A stretch of DNA of 64,000 nucleotides, from contig NZ_JAPEMU010000001.1 of assembly GCF_026342405.1 (NCBI RefSeq), positions 1 through 64,000 on the forward strand, read 5' to 3'. The notes under the pieces were generated by a model. The model was not told where the DNA came from. It worked only from the letters and a program-made list of their open reading frames with translations, and ran no database searches. This stretch comes from Kitasatospora sp. NBC_00240. Its GTDB lineage: Bacteria > Actinomycetota > Actinomycetes > Streptomycetales > Streptomycetaceae. The translations under genes were made by a program, and so were the position numbers. Below are positions 34,265 to 42,255 of the stretch, piece after piece (the first letter of the stretch is position 1; each line of letters begins with the position of its first letter).

Positions 34265-34286
34265 CGCCCCGGGCCGGCCCGGGGCG
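34265..34286. terminator. 22-bp perfect palindrome after the iron-box operon
   Basis: CGCCCCGGGCC followed by its exact complement, 16 bp after the stop at 34248. Works as a hairpin terminator or as a cruciform; no U-run. Confidence 0.6.
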
Positions 34287-34448
34287 CCGTGCCACCGCGC
34301 CGAGGAGCAGGCGGCGGCGCACCACCGCCGGGGGCCTCGACCCGGGTCGCCCGCGAGAAGCCCACCCCGGCCCCCGCCCCCTGCCGGAGACCGCAGCGCG
34401 GTCTCCGGTGCCGTGGGTTCGGCTGCCGTGGACTCGGCTGCCGCCGGC

Positions 34449-35117
34449 TCAAAGGCTGCGAGCGGTGATGTCGCCGTGGGCGGTGGTCGCGTGGACGGTC
34501 AGCTCGGCGGCGCCGCCGGTGTTCCGGAACGCGTTGTGGATCCGGCCGTAGGAGGTGCCGGCGTCCAGGGCGGCGCCGACCCCGCGGGCGGCGCCGATCG
34601 TGATGTCACCGGCCAGGGTGCGCAGTTCGACGGTGCCGCGGACCGCCTCGGTGATCGTGATGTGGCCCTGCTGGGTGCTGATCCGCGCGGGGCCGCCGAG
34701 GCGGCCGACGGTGATGTCGCCGGCCTGGAGGGTGAGGTGGGCGCCGGCGGTCTCGTCGAGCTTGACGGTGCCCTGCGCGCCCTCGAAGGTGACCTCGCCG
34801 AGGCGCCCCACGCCCCGCAGTTCGGCGGCGGCGGCCTTGGCCTCGACCCGGGAGCCGGCCGGCAGCCGGACGGTCACCTCCACCGACCCGGAGTTGCCGA
34901 GGATCCGGTTCTTCGCCGGCACGGCCCCGATCCGCAGCACGCCGTCCGCGTACTCGACGGTGATTCGCTCCGCCGCCTTCACGTCCCGCCCCTTCGAGGC
35001 GTCCGCCGCCAGGACCTCCACCGTGCTGTCCGCCCGGTCCGCGGCGATGAACCGGATCCGCCCGGCCGGGATGTCGAGGACGGTGGTGATCGAGGTGGGG
35101 GTGTCGAACTTCAGCAT
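34449..35117 (-). CDS. DUF4097 protein, copy 2
   Basis: 222 residues from ATG 35117 with AAGGAG upstream. Same beta-strand repeat layout as copy 1 at 7157-7825. The first 150 residues differ at only a handful of positions, while after ISTQQG the sequences part (HITITEAVRGTVELRTLAGD against DLNITEATRGTLTLHTLAGD). It still faces its intact regulator (35361) across a 243-bp operator-rich spacer. Role of DUF4097 proteins is not settled. Confidence 0.88.
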   Translation of the reverse strand: MLKFDTPTSITTVLDIPAGRIRFIAADRADSTVEVLAADASKGRDVKAAERITVEYADGVLRIGAVPAKNRILGNSGSVEVTVRLPAGSRVEAKAAAAELRGVGRLGEVTFEGAQGTVKLDETAGAHLTLQAGDITVGRLGGPARISTQQGHITITEAVRGTVELRTLAGDITIGAARGVGAALDAGTSYGRIHNAFRNTGGAAELTVHATTAHGDITARSL

Positions 35118-35182
35118 CGCCGTCTCCTTCGTCGGTGGCGGGCGCTCCGTCGGCCCGCTGTTTCCGATGAGGGAAAAGCTAC

Positions 35183-35308
35183 GTTGCGTTCATAGATCTG
35201 GCAACGCATTCGTTGCGCACAGCGCCTTTCACTGCAGGCCGAGGACACTATTTCATTGCAATGGCCTCAAGGGTAACGCAACAAACCCGATCAAGACGTT
35301 GCAATGGA
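35183..35308. promoter_or_regulatory. GTTGC-type operator array in the DUF4097/regulator divergon
   Basis: Motifs related to the 7.9-kb locus: CGTTGCGTT at 35182-35190, GGCAACGC and TCGTTGCG near 35200-35216, the palindrome CATTGCAATG at 35254-35263, TAACGCAAC near 35275 and CGTTGCAATG near 35298. Several sites across both promoters suggest cooperative binding by the divergent regulator. Confidence 0.65.
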
Positions 35309-35360
35309 ATGAGCGTGAACGCTATAGTCGGGGACACCACGGACGACGAAGGAGACCGCG

Positions 35361-36137
35361 ATGCCGGGAGGCAGGCTCACCCAGCAGGAACGTCAGCAGA
35401 TCGCGCTGGGACTGGCCGACGGCCTCGCCTACGCCGAGATCGCCAGACGCCTCGACCGCCCCACCTCGACGATCACGCGCGAGGTGATGCGCAACGGCGG
35501 CCCCACCGGCTACCGCGCCGACCTCGCCCACCGGGCCACCGAGCACCGCGCCCACCGGCGCAGGCAGGCAGCCCCCCGGGGGTCGGAGGCGCTCCCGCAG
35601 GCCCACGGGCGCGACGCCGAGGCCGTGCGCCAGTACGAGGAGGTCTTCACGACCGTCATGATGCAGTCGGGCATGCCCCAGATGACGGCCCGGGTGATGA
35701 CCGGCCTCCTGCTCTCCGACACGGGCAGCCTCACCTCGGCCGAACTCACCCAGCGTCTCCAGGTCAGCCCGGCGTCCGTCTCCAAGTCGATCACGTTCCT
35801 CGAAGGCCAGGGCATGGCCCGCCGGGAACGCGACGAACGCCGCCGTGAGCGCTACATCGTCGACAACGACATCTGGTACCAGTCGATGATGGCCAGCGCC
35901 CGCTCCACCGCCCAGATCGTCGAGACCGCACGGCAGGGCGTCAGCGTCTTCGGCTCCGACACCCCCGCCGGCGCCCGCCTCGAAAACGTCGCCCGCTTCC
36001 TCGACTTCGTCTCCGAGAGCATCGCCCGCGCCGCGGAACAGGCCCGCGAGATCCTCCACGCGATGCCGACGACCACGGACGGCGCCGCCCCGCCGGATCC
36101 GGACGGCGCACGGACGGCCGTCCCGGACGAGGACTGA
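35361..36137 (+). CDS. Two-HTH regulator: IS30-like HTH plus GbsR/MarR domain
   Basis: 258 residues from ATG 35361 with GAAGGAGA upstream. Residues 5-48 (LTQQERQQIALGLADGLAYA, EIARRLDRPTSTITREVMRN) form the HTH_38 type domain of IS30 transposases. Residues about 95-190 are a GbsR/MarR-like winged helix (LTSAELTQRLQVSPASVSKS, ITFLEGQGMARRERDERRRE). A helical tail follows. Such proteins are common in actinomycetes as repressors. It is divergent from DUF4097 copy 2 and is its obvious controller; it is the only possible regulator left for copy 1 as well. Confidence 0.87.
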   Translation: MPGGRLTQQERQQIALGLADGLAYAEIARRLDRPTSTITREVMRNGGPTGYRADLAHRATEHRAHRRRQAAPRGSEALPQAHGRDAEAVRQYEEVFTTVMMQSGMPQMTARVMTGLLLSDTGSLTSAELTQRLQVSPASVSKSITFLEGQGMARRERDERRRERYIVDNDIWYQSMMASARSTAQIVETARQGVSVFGSDTPAGARLENVARFLDFVSESIARAAEQAREILHAMPTTTDGAAPPDPDGARTAVPDED

Positions 36138-36576
36138 CACCACGCGCCGGTCCGGGCCGCCGGCCGCCACCGGGAAGGACGGTCGCCCCCCGACCGGGCC
36201 CCGAGCGGCAGGCCCGGCACACCGGTCGGACCGGCTCGGAGCGTCGGGGGGCGGGGCGTCCGGGCGGCATCCACACCGGCGGCCACTCCCCCACCCGGTT
36301 CGTCCCCCACCGCACCGGGGCAACGGCGCCCGGGCGCAGGTCCGGCCGGCGCATCCAGGCGGCCCGCCGCTGGGCGGCCGGGTCCGGGTCGAGGACCAGG
36401 TACAGTCGCGGCCCGGCCAGGCCGGGCAGCACACCGGGGTCGTGGCGCTGCAGGCGGTACCCGTACAGGCCCGCCGCCCGGAGCTGCTGCGCCAGCTCGG
36501 CGCCCCGGCAGAAACTCCTGACCGTGACCTCGGCGCTCCTGCCGTCCAGCCGGTGGACCAGCGCGGAATGGTCCAT
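35941..36576 (-). pseudogene. Hypothetical protein with an eroded 3' half
   Basis: From ATG 36576, with GAGG close upstream, about 95 residues read well (EVTVRSFCRGAELAQQLRAA, GLYGYRLQRHDPGVLPGLAG, RLYLVLDPDPAAQRRAAWM). Further on the frame becomes low complexity and runs 197 bp over the regulator gene on the other strand to a stop at 35941. The real C-terminus is therefore probably lost. I do not recognise the family. Confidence 0.4.
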
Positions 36577-36881
36577 CACCTCGCCCACCGCCCCCGGCGG
36601 CCTGCTCCGCCCGCTCCGACCGCTCCGACCGCTCCGCCCAGGAGCGGGCCGGGGCATCGCGGGGCTCGCACCGCCCGGTCCGGCGACGGCGCAGCGGGGC
36701 GCCGCGCGCCCGGGAGGGTCTGCCCCTCCCGGGCCGCGGGCCGCCGCGGATCCGGGTCAGGGCCAGGGTCAGGGTCCTGCGGTTGACCGGTCCGGTGCCG
36801 GGACGTCCCCTGCGTCACCATGCCCCCCCGGCAAGGTCGTACGGGCACCGGCCGCACCCTGGCGCGGCCATCGCCTCGTCG
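36577..36881. other. 305-bp spacer without a supported gene
   Basis: GCTCCGACC-type direct repeats at about 36610-36645 and CAGGGTCAGGGTC repeats near 36765; otherwise nothing recognised. Confidence 0.5.
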
Positions 36882-37133
36882 TCATGAGCTACGGACGTCC
36901 GCGGAGGGCGGCCGGTTGCGGCCGTGCTCCCCTGACCCGGGGCCGTACGGACCGGGGTCCGGGACCGTACGGACCGGGGTCCGGGACCGTGCGCACCGGG
37001 GTCCGGGACCGGCGCCGGCGTCGCCCGCGGCCGCCCGGTGCACCACGTCCGGGTCGTTGCGCCACCGGGTGTGGTGCTGCGCGTCCTCGGGGCGCAGCGG
37101 GCGCAGTCCTACCAGCGTTCCATCGATGATCAT
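36882..37133 (-). pseudogene. GNAT acetyltransferase fragment ended by a tandem repeat
   Basis: From ATG 37133 the frame reads MIIDGTLVGLRPLRPEDAQH then HTRWRNDPDVVH, the start of a RimJ/RimL-type GNAT protein. After about 35 residues the family pattern stops at about 37025, directly beside a 22-bp repeat (GGTCCGGGACCGTACGGACC-type, about three units at 36941-37013). No motif A is found. So a repeat expansion or deletion has removed most of the gene. Confidence 0.6.
36941..37013. repeat. 22-bp tandem repeat inside the GNAT fragment
   Basis: About three units with period 22, each containing the near-palindrome GTCCGGGACC and CCGTACGG. It adjoins the point where the GNAT homology ends. Confidence 0.8.
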
Positions 37134-37173
37134 CACGAAGTGGTGGGCGGCGCTCCTGCGGTCGGGGTCGGGG

Positions 37174-37773
37174 CTACTGCTTCCCGGTGGGCGTCAGGGG
37201 GCGCTTGTAGTACCGCCAGGGGAACCAGCCGGCGCCGACGGGGATCCAGCCCTCCGCCTCCATGCGGCGGTGGCGGCCGAGGGCCGCGAGGGTGACGCGG
37301 CAGTGCTCCCAGGGGTGTTCGGAGGCTTCGACCTCGTGGTACCAGGCTCCGTAGCCGACCAGGTGCCAGCCGTCGCGGCCGGCCTCCGTGAGGGCGGCCA
37401 TCTCGTTGAAGGCGGTGAGCGGGGTCAGGATGCGGCGTTCGGGGTCGTGGGGGCCGGTGGTGGCCGGGTGGGGCGGGGCGGCGTTCGCGCCCTTGTCGGT
37501 GAAGCGTTGCTGGGCGGCCTGGCGGCTGACTCCCAGGACGCGTCCGACGGTGTCCCAGCTGTGGCCGGCGGCCCGGGCGCCCTGGACCGCCTCGCGGAGC
37601 AGTCGGCTGCTCTCCTCGGCGCCGACGCGGGTGGCGTCCACCAGGCGCAGGTAGCCGGCGGGGTCGTGTTCGAGGGAGTCGGCCAGGCCTTCGGGGGCGG
37701 CGAGGACGGTGGCGGCGATGCCTTCCCGGATCCGGGTGATCTCCTCGGGGCCGAGCAGTGGTTCGTCGTTCAT
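37174..37773 (-). CDS. HTH protein with WYY-rich C-terminal domain
   Basis: 199 residues from ATG 37773. Residues 69-92 (GHSWDTVGRVLGVSRQAAQQ, RF) are an HTH of the sigma-70-region-4-like kind seen in many actinobacterial small regulators. The C-terminal part (HLVGYGAWYHEVEASEHPWE, GWIPVGAGWFPWRYYKRPL) is aromatic-rich and probably a separate fold. Its start overlaps the upstream membrane gene by four bases (ATGA), making a two-gene operon behind two long inverted repeats. Likely autoregulatory. Confidence 0.8.
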   Translation of the reverse strand: MNDEPLLGPEEITRIREGIAATVLAAPEGLADSLEHDPAGYLRLVDATRVGAEESSRLLREAVQGARAAGHSWDTVGRVLGVSRQAAQQRFTDKGANAAPPHPATTGPHDPERRILTPLTAFNEMAALTEAGRDGWHLVGYGAWYHEVEASEHPWEHCRVTLAALGRHRRMEAEGWIPVGAGWFPWRYYKRPLTPTGKQ

Positions 37774-38102
37774 CGCGTGGTGCTCCCGGGGGTGGTGGGG
37801 CGCAGGGGTTCGAGGCGGTCGAGGGTCTCCTGGTCGCGTCGGGCCTGGTCGCGTCGGGCCCGGTCGGTGGCGCGCGTGCCGGTGGCGCCGGTCGTGGTCC
37901 CGGCCTTGCGGCGGGCGACCAGGGTGCCGGCGGCGGCGATGAACGCGAGGTCCGCGCCGATCAGGGCGATCGATGCCGGTGTGCCGAGCCGGTCGGCGAA
38001 CAGGCCGGTGAGGGCCGGCAGGATCACCGTCAGCGGGACGAGGGCCGGCAGGGCGGGGGCAGGCACGGGGTGGGGCGTCGTCGACGGCGTCAGGATCGGC
38101 AT
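37770..38102 (-). CDS. Small membrane protein in operon with the HTH gene
   Basis: 110 residues from ATG 38102. Two hydrophobic segments (PALPALVPLTVILPALTGLF and SIALIGADLAFIAAAGTLVA) are followed by a charged cytoplasmic tail (RARRDQARRDQETLDRLEPL). No family recognised. The start codon directly follows the first inverted repeat, so this message has almost no leader outside the operator region. Confidence 0.72.
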   Translation of the reverse strand: MPILTPSTTPHPVPAPALPALVPLTVILPALTGLFADRLGTPASIALIGADLAFIAAAGTLVARRKAGTTTGATGTRATDRARRDQARRDQETLDRLEPLRPTTPGSTTR

Positions 38103-38103
38103 G

Positions 38104-38157
38104 TGTCAAGGAAACCTTGACACCCTCACCCTTGTCAAGACTTCCTTGACAAGGGTG
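38104..38157. promoter_or_regulatory. Two inverted repeats built on TGTCAAGG, operator of the HTH operon
   Basis: TGTCAAGG-AAA-CCTTGACA at 38104-38122 is perfect. CACCCTTGTCAAG-N5-CTTGACAAGGGTG at 38127-38157 has perfect 13-bp arms. Both contain TTGACA, which can also be a -35 element. The tandem placement immediately upstream of ATG 38102 fits autorepression. Confidence 0.75.
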
Positions 38158-38577
38158 GGTCGGCGGGGCGGGGCCGCCCCTCGCGGGGAGCACCGGTCCG
38201 ACCGGGCGGGCCGTCCGGGCAGGCTGACGGGCCGTCCGGACGTACTGACGTACTGACGTACTGACGGAGCGTCCGTCCGCCCGGGTCCGGCCCGGCGCCC
38301 CGGGAAGGACGGGGGCCGGCGGGGCGACGGCGAAGGCGGGGCGACGGTTCCTCCGGCACCGCCGCAGACGCGCGCGGCGGATCGGTGACCCACCGTCGGC
38401 GGCCCGGCCCACCGGCCCGTCCAAAGCGGCCCGGGGAGAGTCGGGAACGCCCGCTCGGGGCCCGTCCGCAGGCCGGAGGTAACGATCCGGCCACGCACCG
38501 GGACGGGACAGCGGCCCGGCCCTCTTGGATGGGCGTAACACCTCGACCCGTCCAAGCCGCCAGTCACAGGGACCCCC
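38158..38577. other. 420-bp divergent spacer
   Basis: Between the HTH operon and the sigma-factor gene. It contains three copies of CGTACTGA (38241-38264) and no gene. No strong ribosome binding site precedes ATG 38578. Confidence 0.55.
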
Positions 38578-40389
38578 ATGCCGCGCCGTCCGTCGCCCTC
38601 GCCACACCACCCCGGTGCCCCGGCTCCGGAACCCGCACCGGCCTCCGCACCAGCACCGCCGTCCGGACCGACACCGCCGGCCGGCCCGCAGGCGCAGCGG
38701 CCGGCCGGTGCCGAGGCGCCGGAGAGCGACGAGCGGCTCACCGCGCGGGTGCGGGCCGGGGAGGAGGGCGTCGTCGCCGAGCTGTACGAGCGTCATCACG
38801 GTGCGGCCACCGCCTACGCCCGTACGCTGACGCGCACCGCCGAGGGTGCCGAGGACCTGGCGAGCGAGGCTTTCGCCCTCACCCTCCAGGCCGTCCGCAG
38901 CGGCGCCGGCCCGGACCAGAGCTGGCGGCGCTACCTGCTCACCGTCGTCCGCAACACGGCCGTCGCCTGGAGCACGGCGCAGCGCCGGACCCTGCTCACG
39001 GCCGACTTCGGCGACTGGGCGGACCGGCAGGACGAGACGCCGACCCCCGACGAATTGCTGGCCGCCGGCGCCGAGCACCGGTTGGTGGCGGCCGCGTTCG
39101 GGGAGCTGCCGGAGCGGTGGCGGACGGTGCTGTGGCACGCGGTGGTCGAGCAGCAGGCGCCCGAGCGGATCGCGCCGCTGCTCGGTCTGACGCCCAGTGG
39201 GGTGTCGTCGCTGGTTTCGCGGGCCCGGGAGGGGCTGCGCGAGGCGTACCTGAGCGCGCACGTGCGCCGGGCCGACGCCTCGCCGGAGTGCCGGGCCTAC
39301 GCGGACCGGCTGGCGGCGCTGGTGCGGCGCCCCGAGCAGCGGCAGCCCCGGAGCCTGGTACGGCATCTCGACGGGTGCGAGCGGTGCCGGTCCTGCGTGG
39401 AGGAGATGCGGGACGTCAACCGGCGGCTGCGGGCGGTGGGCCTGGCCGCCTTCCTCCCGTGGGGCGGCGGGCACGACTACCTGGCGGCGGTGTCGGGGGG
39501 CGCCGTGCCGGCCGGTGCGGCGGCGGGCGCCGGCGCGCCGCCGGCGGGCCTCGGCGCGAAGGCCGTGGCCGGGAAGACGGTGGCTGGGAAGACGGTGGCC
39601 GGGGTGGCCGCGGTCGCGGTCGGCGCCGTCGTCGCGGCCGCCCTGGGGGCCTCGGCCTCCCACCCCCGCCCCGCGGCTGCGCCGGCCGGCGGCGGGCGGG
39701 CGGCGGCCGCGGCGGCGCCCGGCGCAGCGAGCGTGAGCCCCGTGGTCGCGCCGGCCCAGGCCGACCCCGTGCCCGCCGTGGCCCCGACGTCCTCGGGCGG
39801 CCCCACGCCCGCCGTGGCCCCGACGTCCTCGGGCGGCCCCGCGACCGGCCGGGCCACCGCGGGTGCGCGTGCCACCACCGGGGCGGCCTCCCGCGCGCCG
39901 GCGGCCAAGGGCGGCGGGCTGAGCGCGACCATCTCCGCGGGGACGACGCCGGCCCCGAGCCAGCCCGGTGACCAGGTGGTCGAGCTGCGGTTCGCGGCGC
40001 AGAAGTCCTGCGTGAGCGTGGAGGGCTACGAGAGCGTGGAGGGCTCCGCCCCCTACTTCGTCCCGTGCGAGTCGACGACGGACCAGCGCTGGTACCTGCG
40101 GCCGGGTCCGTCCGGCGGACGGCTGCGGGTGGTCAGCGCGGGCAACGGCGGGTGCCTGCGGCCCGGCAGCGGGTCCGGCCCGGCGGTGGAGGGCACCTGC
40201 GGCAGCGGCACCAAGGAGGAATGGCAGACGGTCTCCCTCGGGGGGAAGGACGTCGCCCTGCGACACGTCGACACGGGGCAGCTCCTGGGCGCCGCGCGGG
40301 ACGGGAGCGACGACGACGTGCTCGTGCTCCACCCCGCGACCTGCGCCACCGACGCCACGTGCAAGGACCAGGTGACGTTCCTGCTCTGA
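38578..40389 (+). CDS. ECF sigma factor fused to zinc finger, membrane span and beta-trefoil
   Basis: 603 residues from ATG 38578. Residues about 52-115 are sigma region 2 (VVAELYERHHGAATAYARTL, AEDLASEAFALTLQAVRSG) and 165-225 region 4 (FGELPERWRTVLWHAVVEQQ, APERIAPLLGLTPSGVSSLV). C238, H263, C267 and C270 (RHLDGCERC) form an anti-sigma-like zinc finger. Residues 339-360 (VAGVAAVAVGAVVAAALGAS) can span the membrane; a Pro/Ala/Ser linker with a VAPTSSGGP duplication leads to a ricin-type beta-trefoil (465-603, QRWYL, TCGSGTKEEW). So sensor, anti-sigma element and sigma factor are on one chain. Confidence 0.85.
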   Translation: MPRRPSPSPHHPGAPAPEPAPASAPAPPSGPTPPAGPQAQRPAGAEAPESDERLTARVRAGEEGVVAELYERHHGAATAYARTLTRTAEGAEDLASEAFALTLQAVRSGAGPDQSWRRYLLTVVRNTAVAWSTAQRRTLLTADFGDWADRQDETPTPDELLAAGAEHRLVAAAFGELPERWRTVLWHAVVEQQAPERIAPLLGLTPSGVSSLVSRAREGLREAYLSAHVRRADASPECRAYADRLAALVRRPEQRQPRSLVRHLDGCERCRSCVEEMRDVNRRLRAVGLAAFLPWGGGHDYLAAVSGGAVPAGAAAGAGAPPAGLGAKAVAGKTVAGKTVAGVAAVAVGAVVAAALGASASHPRPAAAPAGGGRAAAAAAPGAASVSPVVAPAQADPVPAVAPTSSGGPTPAVAPTSSGGPATGRATAGARATTGAASRAPAAKGGGLSATISAGTTPAPSQPGDQVVELRFAAQKSCVSVEGYESVEGSAPYFVPCESTTDQRWYLRPGPSGGRLRVVSAGNGGCLRPGSGSGPAVEGTCGSGTKEEWQTVSLGGKDVALRHVDTGQLLGAARDGSDDDVLVLHPATCATDATCKDQVTFLL

Positions 40390-40404
40390 GCCCGACACCC
40401 CTTC

Positions 40405-40580
40405 CCCGACCGCGAGGGGCCCGGCCCGGGGAGGGCCGACGCCGGAACCGCCCGGCCCGGGAACCGCCCGACCGCGAGGGGCCCGGCCCGGGGACCGCCC
40501 GACCGCGAGGGGCCCGGCCCGGGAACCGCCGACGCCGGAACCGCCCGGCCCGGGGACGGCCGGCGCCGGGCGGTCCCCGG
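40405..40580. repeat. GGGCCCGGCCCGGG-type tandem repeats between convergent genes
   Basis: Several 30-50 bp units containing CCGCGAGGGGCCCGGCCCGGG lie between the sigma-factor stop and the end of the minus-strand membrane protein. Their strong self-complementarity probably provides termination for both genes. Confidence 0.65.
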
Positions 40581-40585
40581 GGGCT

Positions 40586-42043
40586 TCAGCGGTCCCCGGG
40601 TCGTTCAGCGGGCGGGGAACTCCCGGGCGGGGGCGTCCCCGTGGTGCCGGCGGAGGAGGGCGAGGGGGCGGGCGGCGCGCTGCTCGGGGAGGACGTCGGC
40701 TGCCGGCTGGACGGCGCCGCCGTCGGGACGGACGGGGCGCGCGGCGAGGGCGGCGCGTCGCGGACGACCGGCGGGAGCCCGGTGACCGCCGGCACCGGCC
40801 GCGGGCTCACGGACGTCGCGGCCGGGCCCCGGGAGGCGGGCGGCGAGGACGGCCGCGGGCTCACGGACGTCTCGGCGACGCCCGTGGGACCGGCGCTCTG
40901 CGCCGCGGGCGGCACCTCCACCTGACCGGGGGGATCGGAGTGGACCGCGCCGGTCGGCGAACCCGACACCGCGGCCGCCGCGGCGGGCGGAGAAGGCTCT
41001 GCGGGCCGCTGCGGGGCCGTCGGCCCGAAGCTGCGCCGGCCGTTTCCCCCGCCCTCGTGCCCCGGAGCCACCGCCAGTGCCACGACGGCGCCGGCCGCGG
41101 CCGACGCGGCGAGCACCCAGACCGTCGCGCGTCGCGGCAACCGCCACACGGCCGCCGGCGGGACCCTCAGCGGGGTCACCCTCTCCCGCACCGGCGACGC
41201 GAGCGGCGCCCGGACGACACCCAGGACGAGCGTGTCCTCCTCCGGCCCCTGCCCGCCCCCCGACCCCGTACCCGCGCCCGTGCCCGCGCCCGTGCCCGTG
41301 CCCGGTTCTGCTTCCCTGGCCGTCTCCGTCTCCGTGCCTGCGTCCGCGCCTGCGCCTGCGCCTGCGCCTGCGGGCGGGTCGGCCTGCGCGGCCGGCCCGG
41401 GAGGCAGCGCCGCGCCGCGCGCCGCCCCGGGCCGCAGGCCCGTCGCGCCCTCGGGCCCGACACAGAGCAGGCAGCCACCGCGCCCCGAAGGGGGCGGTGA
41501 CGGCGCGTCCTCCCGCCGGCCCGCGGCCTCGCCCAGCGCCGTCGCCACCTGCCGGCACGCCTGATCGGCGATCCGGACCAACCGCGCGCGCACCTCGTCC
41601 ACCTCGTCCTCGAAGCGGGAGCGGCCCGGGGCGCCGGACAGCCCGCCCGTACTCGCCCCCGGGCCCGGGTCCCCCCGCTGCGCCGCCGCCAGTGCGGCAC
41701 GCAGCAGGGCCACCCGACAGTCCTCGGGAGCCGCCAGGACGGCCCGCAGGACCATCGCCTCCCGGCGGGTGCGGACGGTCGACGGCTCAAGCACCTGACC
41801 GCCCTCGGACGGACGGACGGCGACACCCGGGGGCGTACGGACGGCGACGCCGGCATCGGCGGGCGACCGTTCGCCCGGGCGACCGGGCGACCCGTCCGAC
41901 GCGGGCCGAACGCCCGGCACCGGGACGGGCCCGGACGCCCGGAGGTCGACGGCGGCGCGCTCCCCGCCCTCCCCCTGAGGAACTCCGGCGGGGGACGCGC
42001 TCACGTTCGGCCTGAACGCGTTCCACGAGACGGGCTCTGACAC
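40586..42043 (-). CDS. Single-span membrane protein with low-complexity outer part
   Basis: 485 residues from GTG 42043, placed by AAGGAG six bases upstream. A cytoplasmic N-terminal part has a helical stretch (TVRTRREAMVLRAVLAAPED, EVDEVRARLVRIADQACRQV), then a Gly/Ala/Thr-rich linker and a CLLCVG pair. RATVWVLAASAAAGAVVALA is the membrane span. The outer 160 residues are Pro/Ser/Thr rich and include two copies of an ETSVSPRP/ATSVSPRP motif. Not recognised as a family. It sits between the sigma gene and the wall-anchored protein. Confidence 0.7.
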   Translation of the reverse strand: MSEPVSWNAFRPNVSASPAGVPQGEGGERAAVDLRASGPVPVPGVRPASDGSPGRPGERSPADAGVAVRTPPGVAVRPSEGGQVLEPSTVRTRREAMVLRAVLAAPEDCRVALLRAALAAAQRGDPGPGASTGGLSGAPGRSRFEDEVDEVRARLVRIADQACRQVATALGEAAGRREDAPSPPPSGRGGCLLCVGPEGATGLRPGAARGAALPPGPAAQADPPAGAGAGAGADAGTETETAREAEPGTGTGAGTGAGTGSGGGQGPEEDTLVLGVVRAPLASPVRERVTPLRVPPAAVWRLPRRATVWVLAASAAAGAVVALAVAPGHEGGGNGRRSFGPTAPQRPAEPSPPAAAAAVSGSPTGAVHSDPPGQVEVPPAAQSAGPTGVAETSVSPRPSSPPASRGPAATSVSPRPVPAVTGLPPVVRDAPPSPRAPSVPTAAPSSRQPTSSPSSAPPAPSPSSAGTTGTPPPGSSPPAERPGDR

Positions 42044-42255
42044 GGTTCTCCTTACGTCGGATGCTGGGGGGTGCCTCGACGGAGCACGGCGGCTCCTCGC
42101 GCTGGCGCAGCGGTGCCGGATGCGGTGCCGCACGCGGTGCGCTCCGGGCCGCTCCGGGCGATGCCGGACGGGGACGGACGGGGACGGGGGCGGGGCCGGA
42201 CGGGGCCGGACGGGGACGGACGGGGACGGGGGCGGGTTGCGCGGGCCGGGGCGGT

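Noticed and set aside
37174..40398. A 1074-codon minus-strand open frame
   Set aside because: Only its last 200 codons are a real gene (37174-37773). The rest is the antisense shadow of the sigma-lectin gene and GC-rich spacers.
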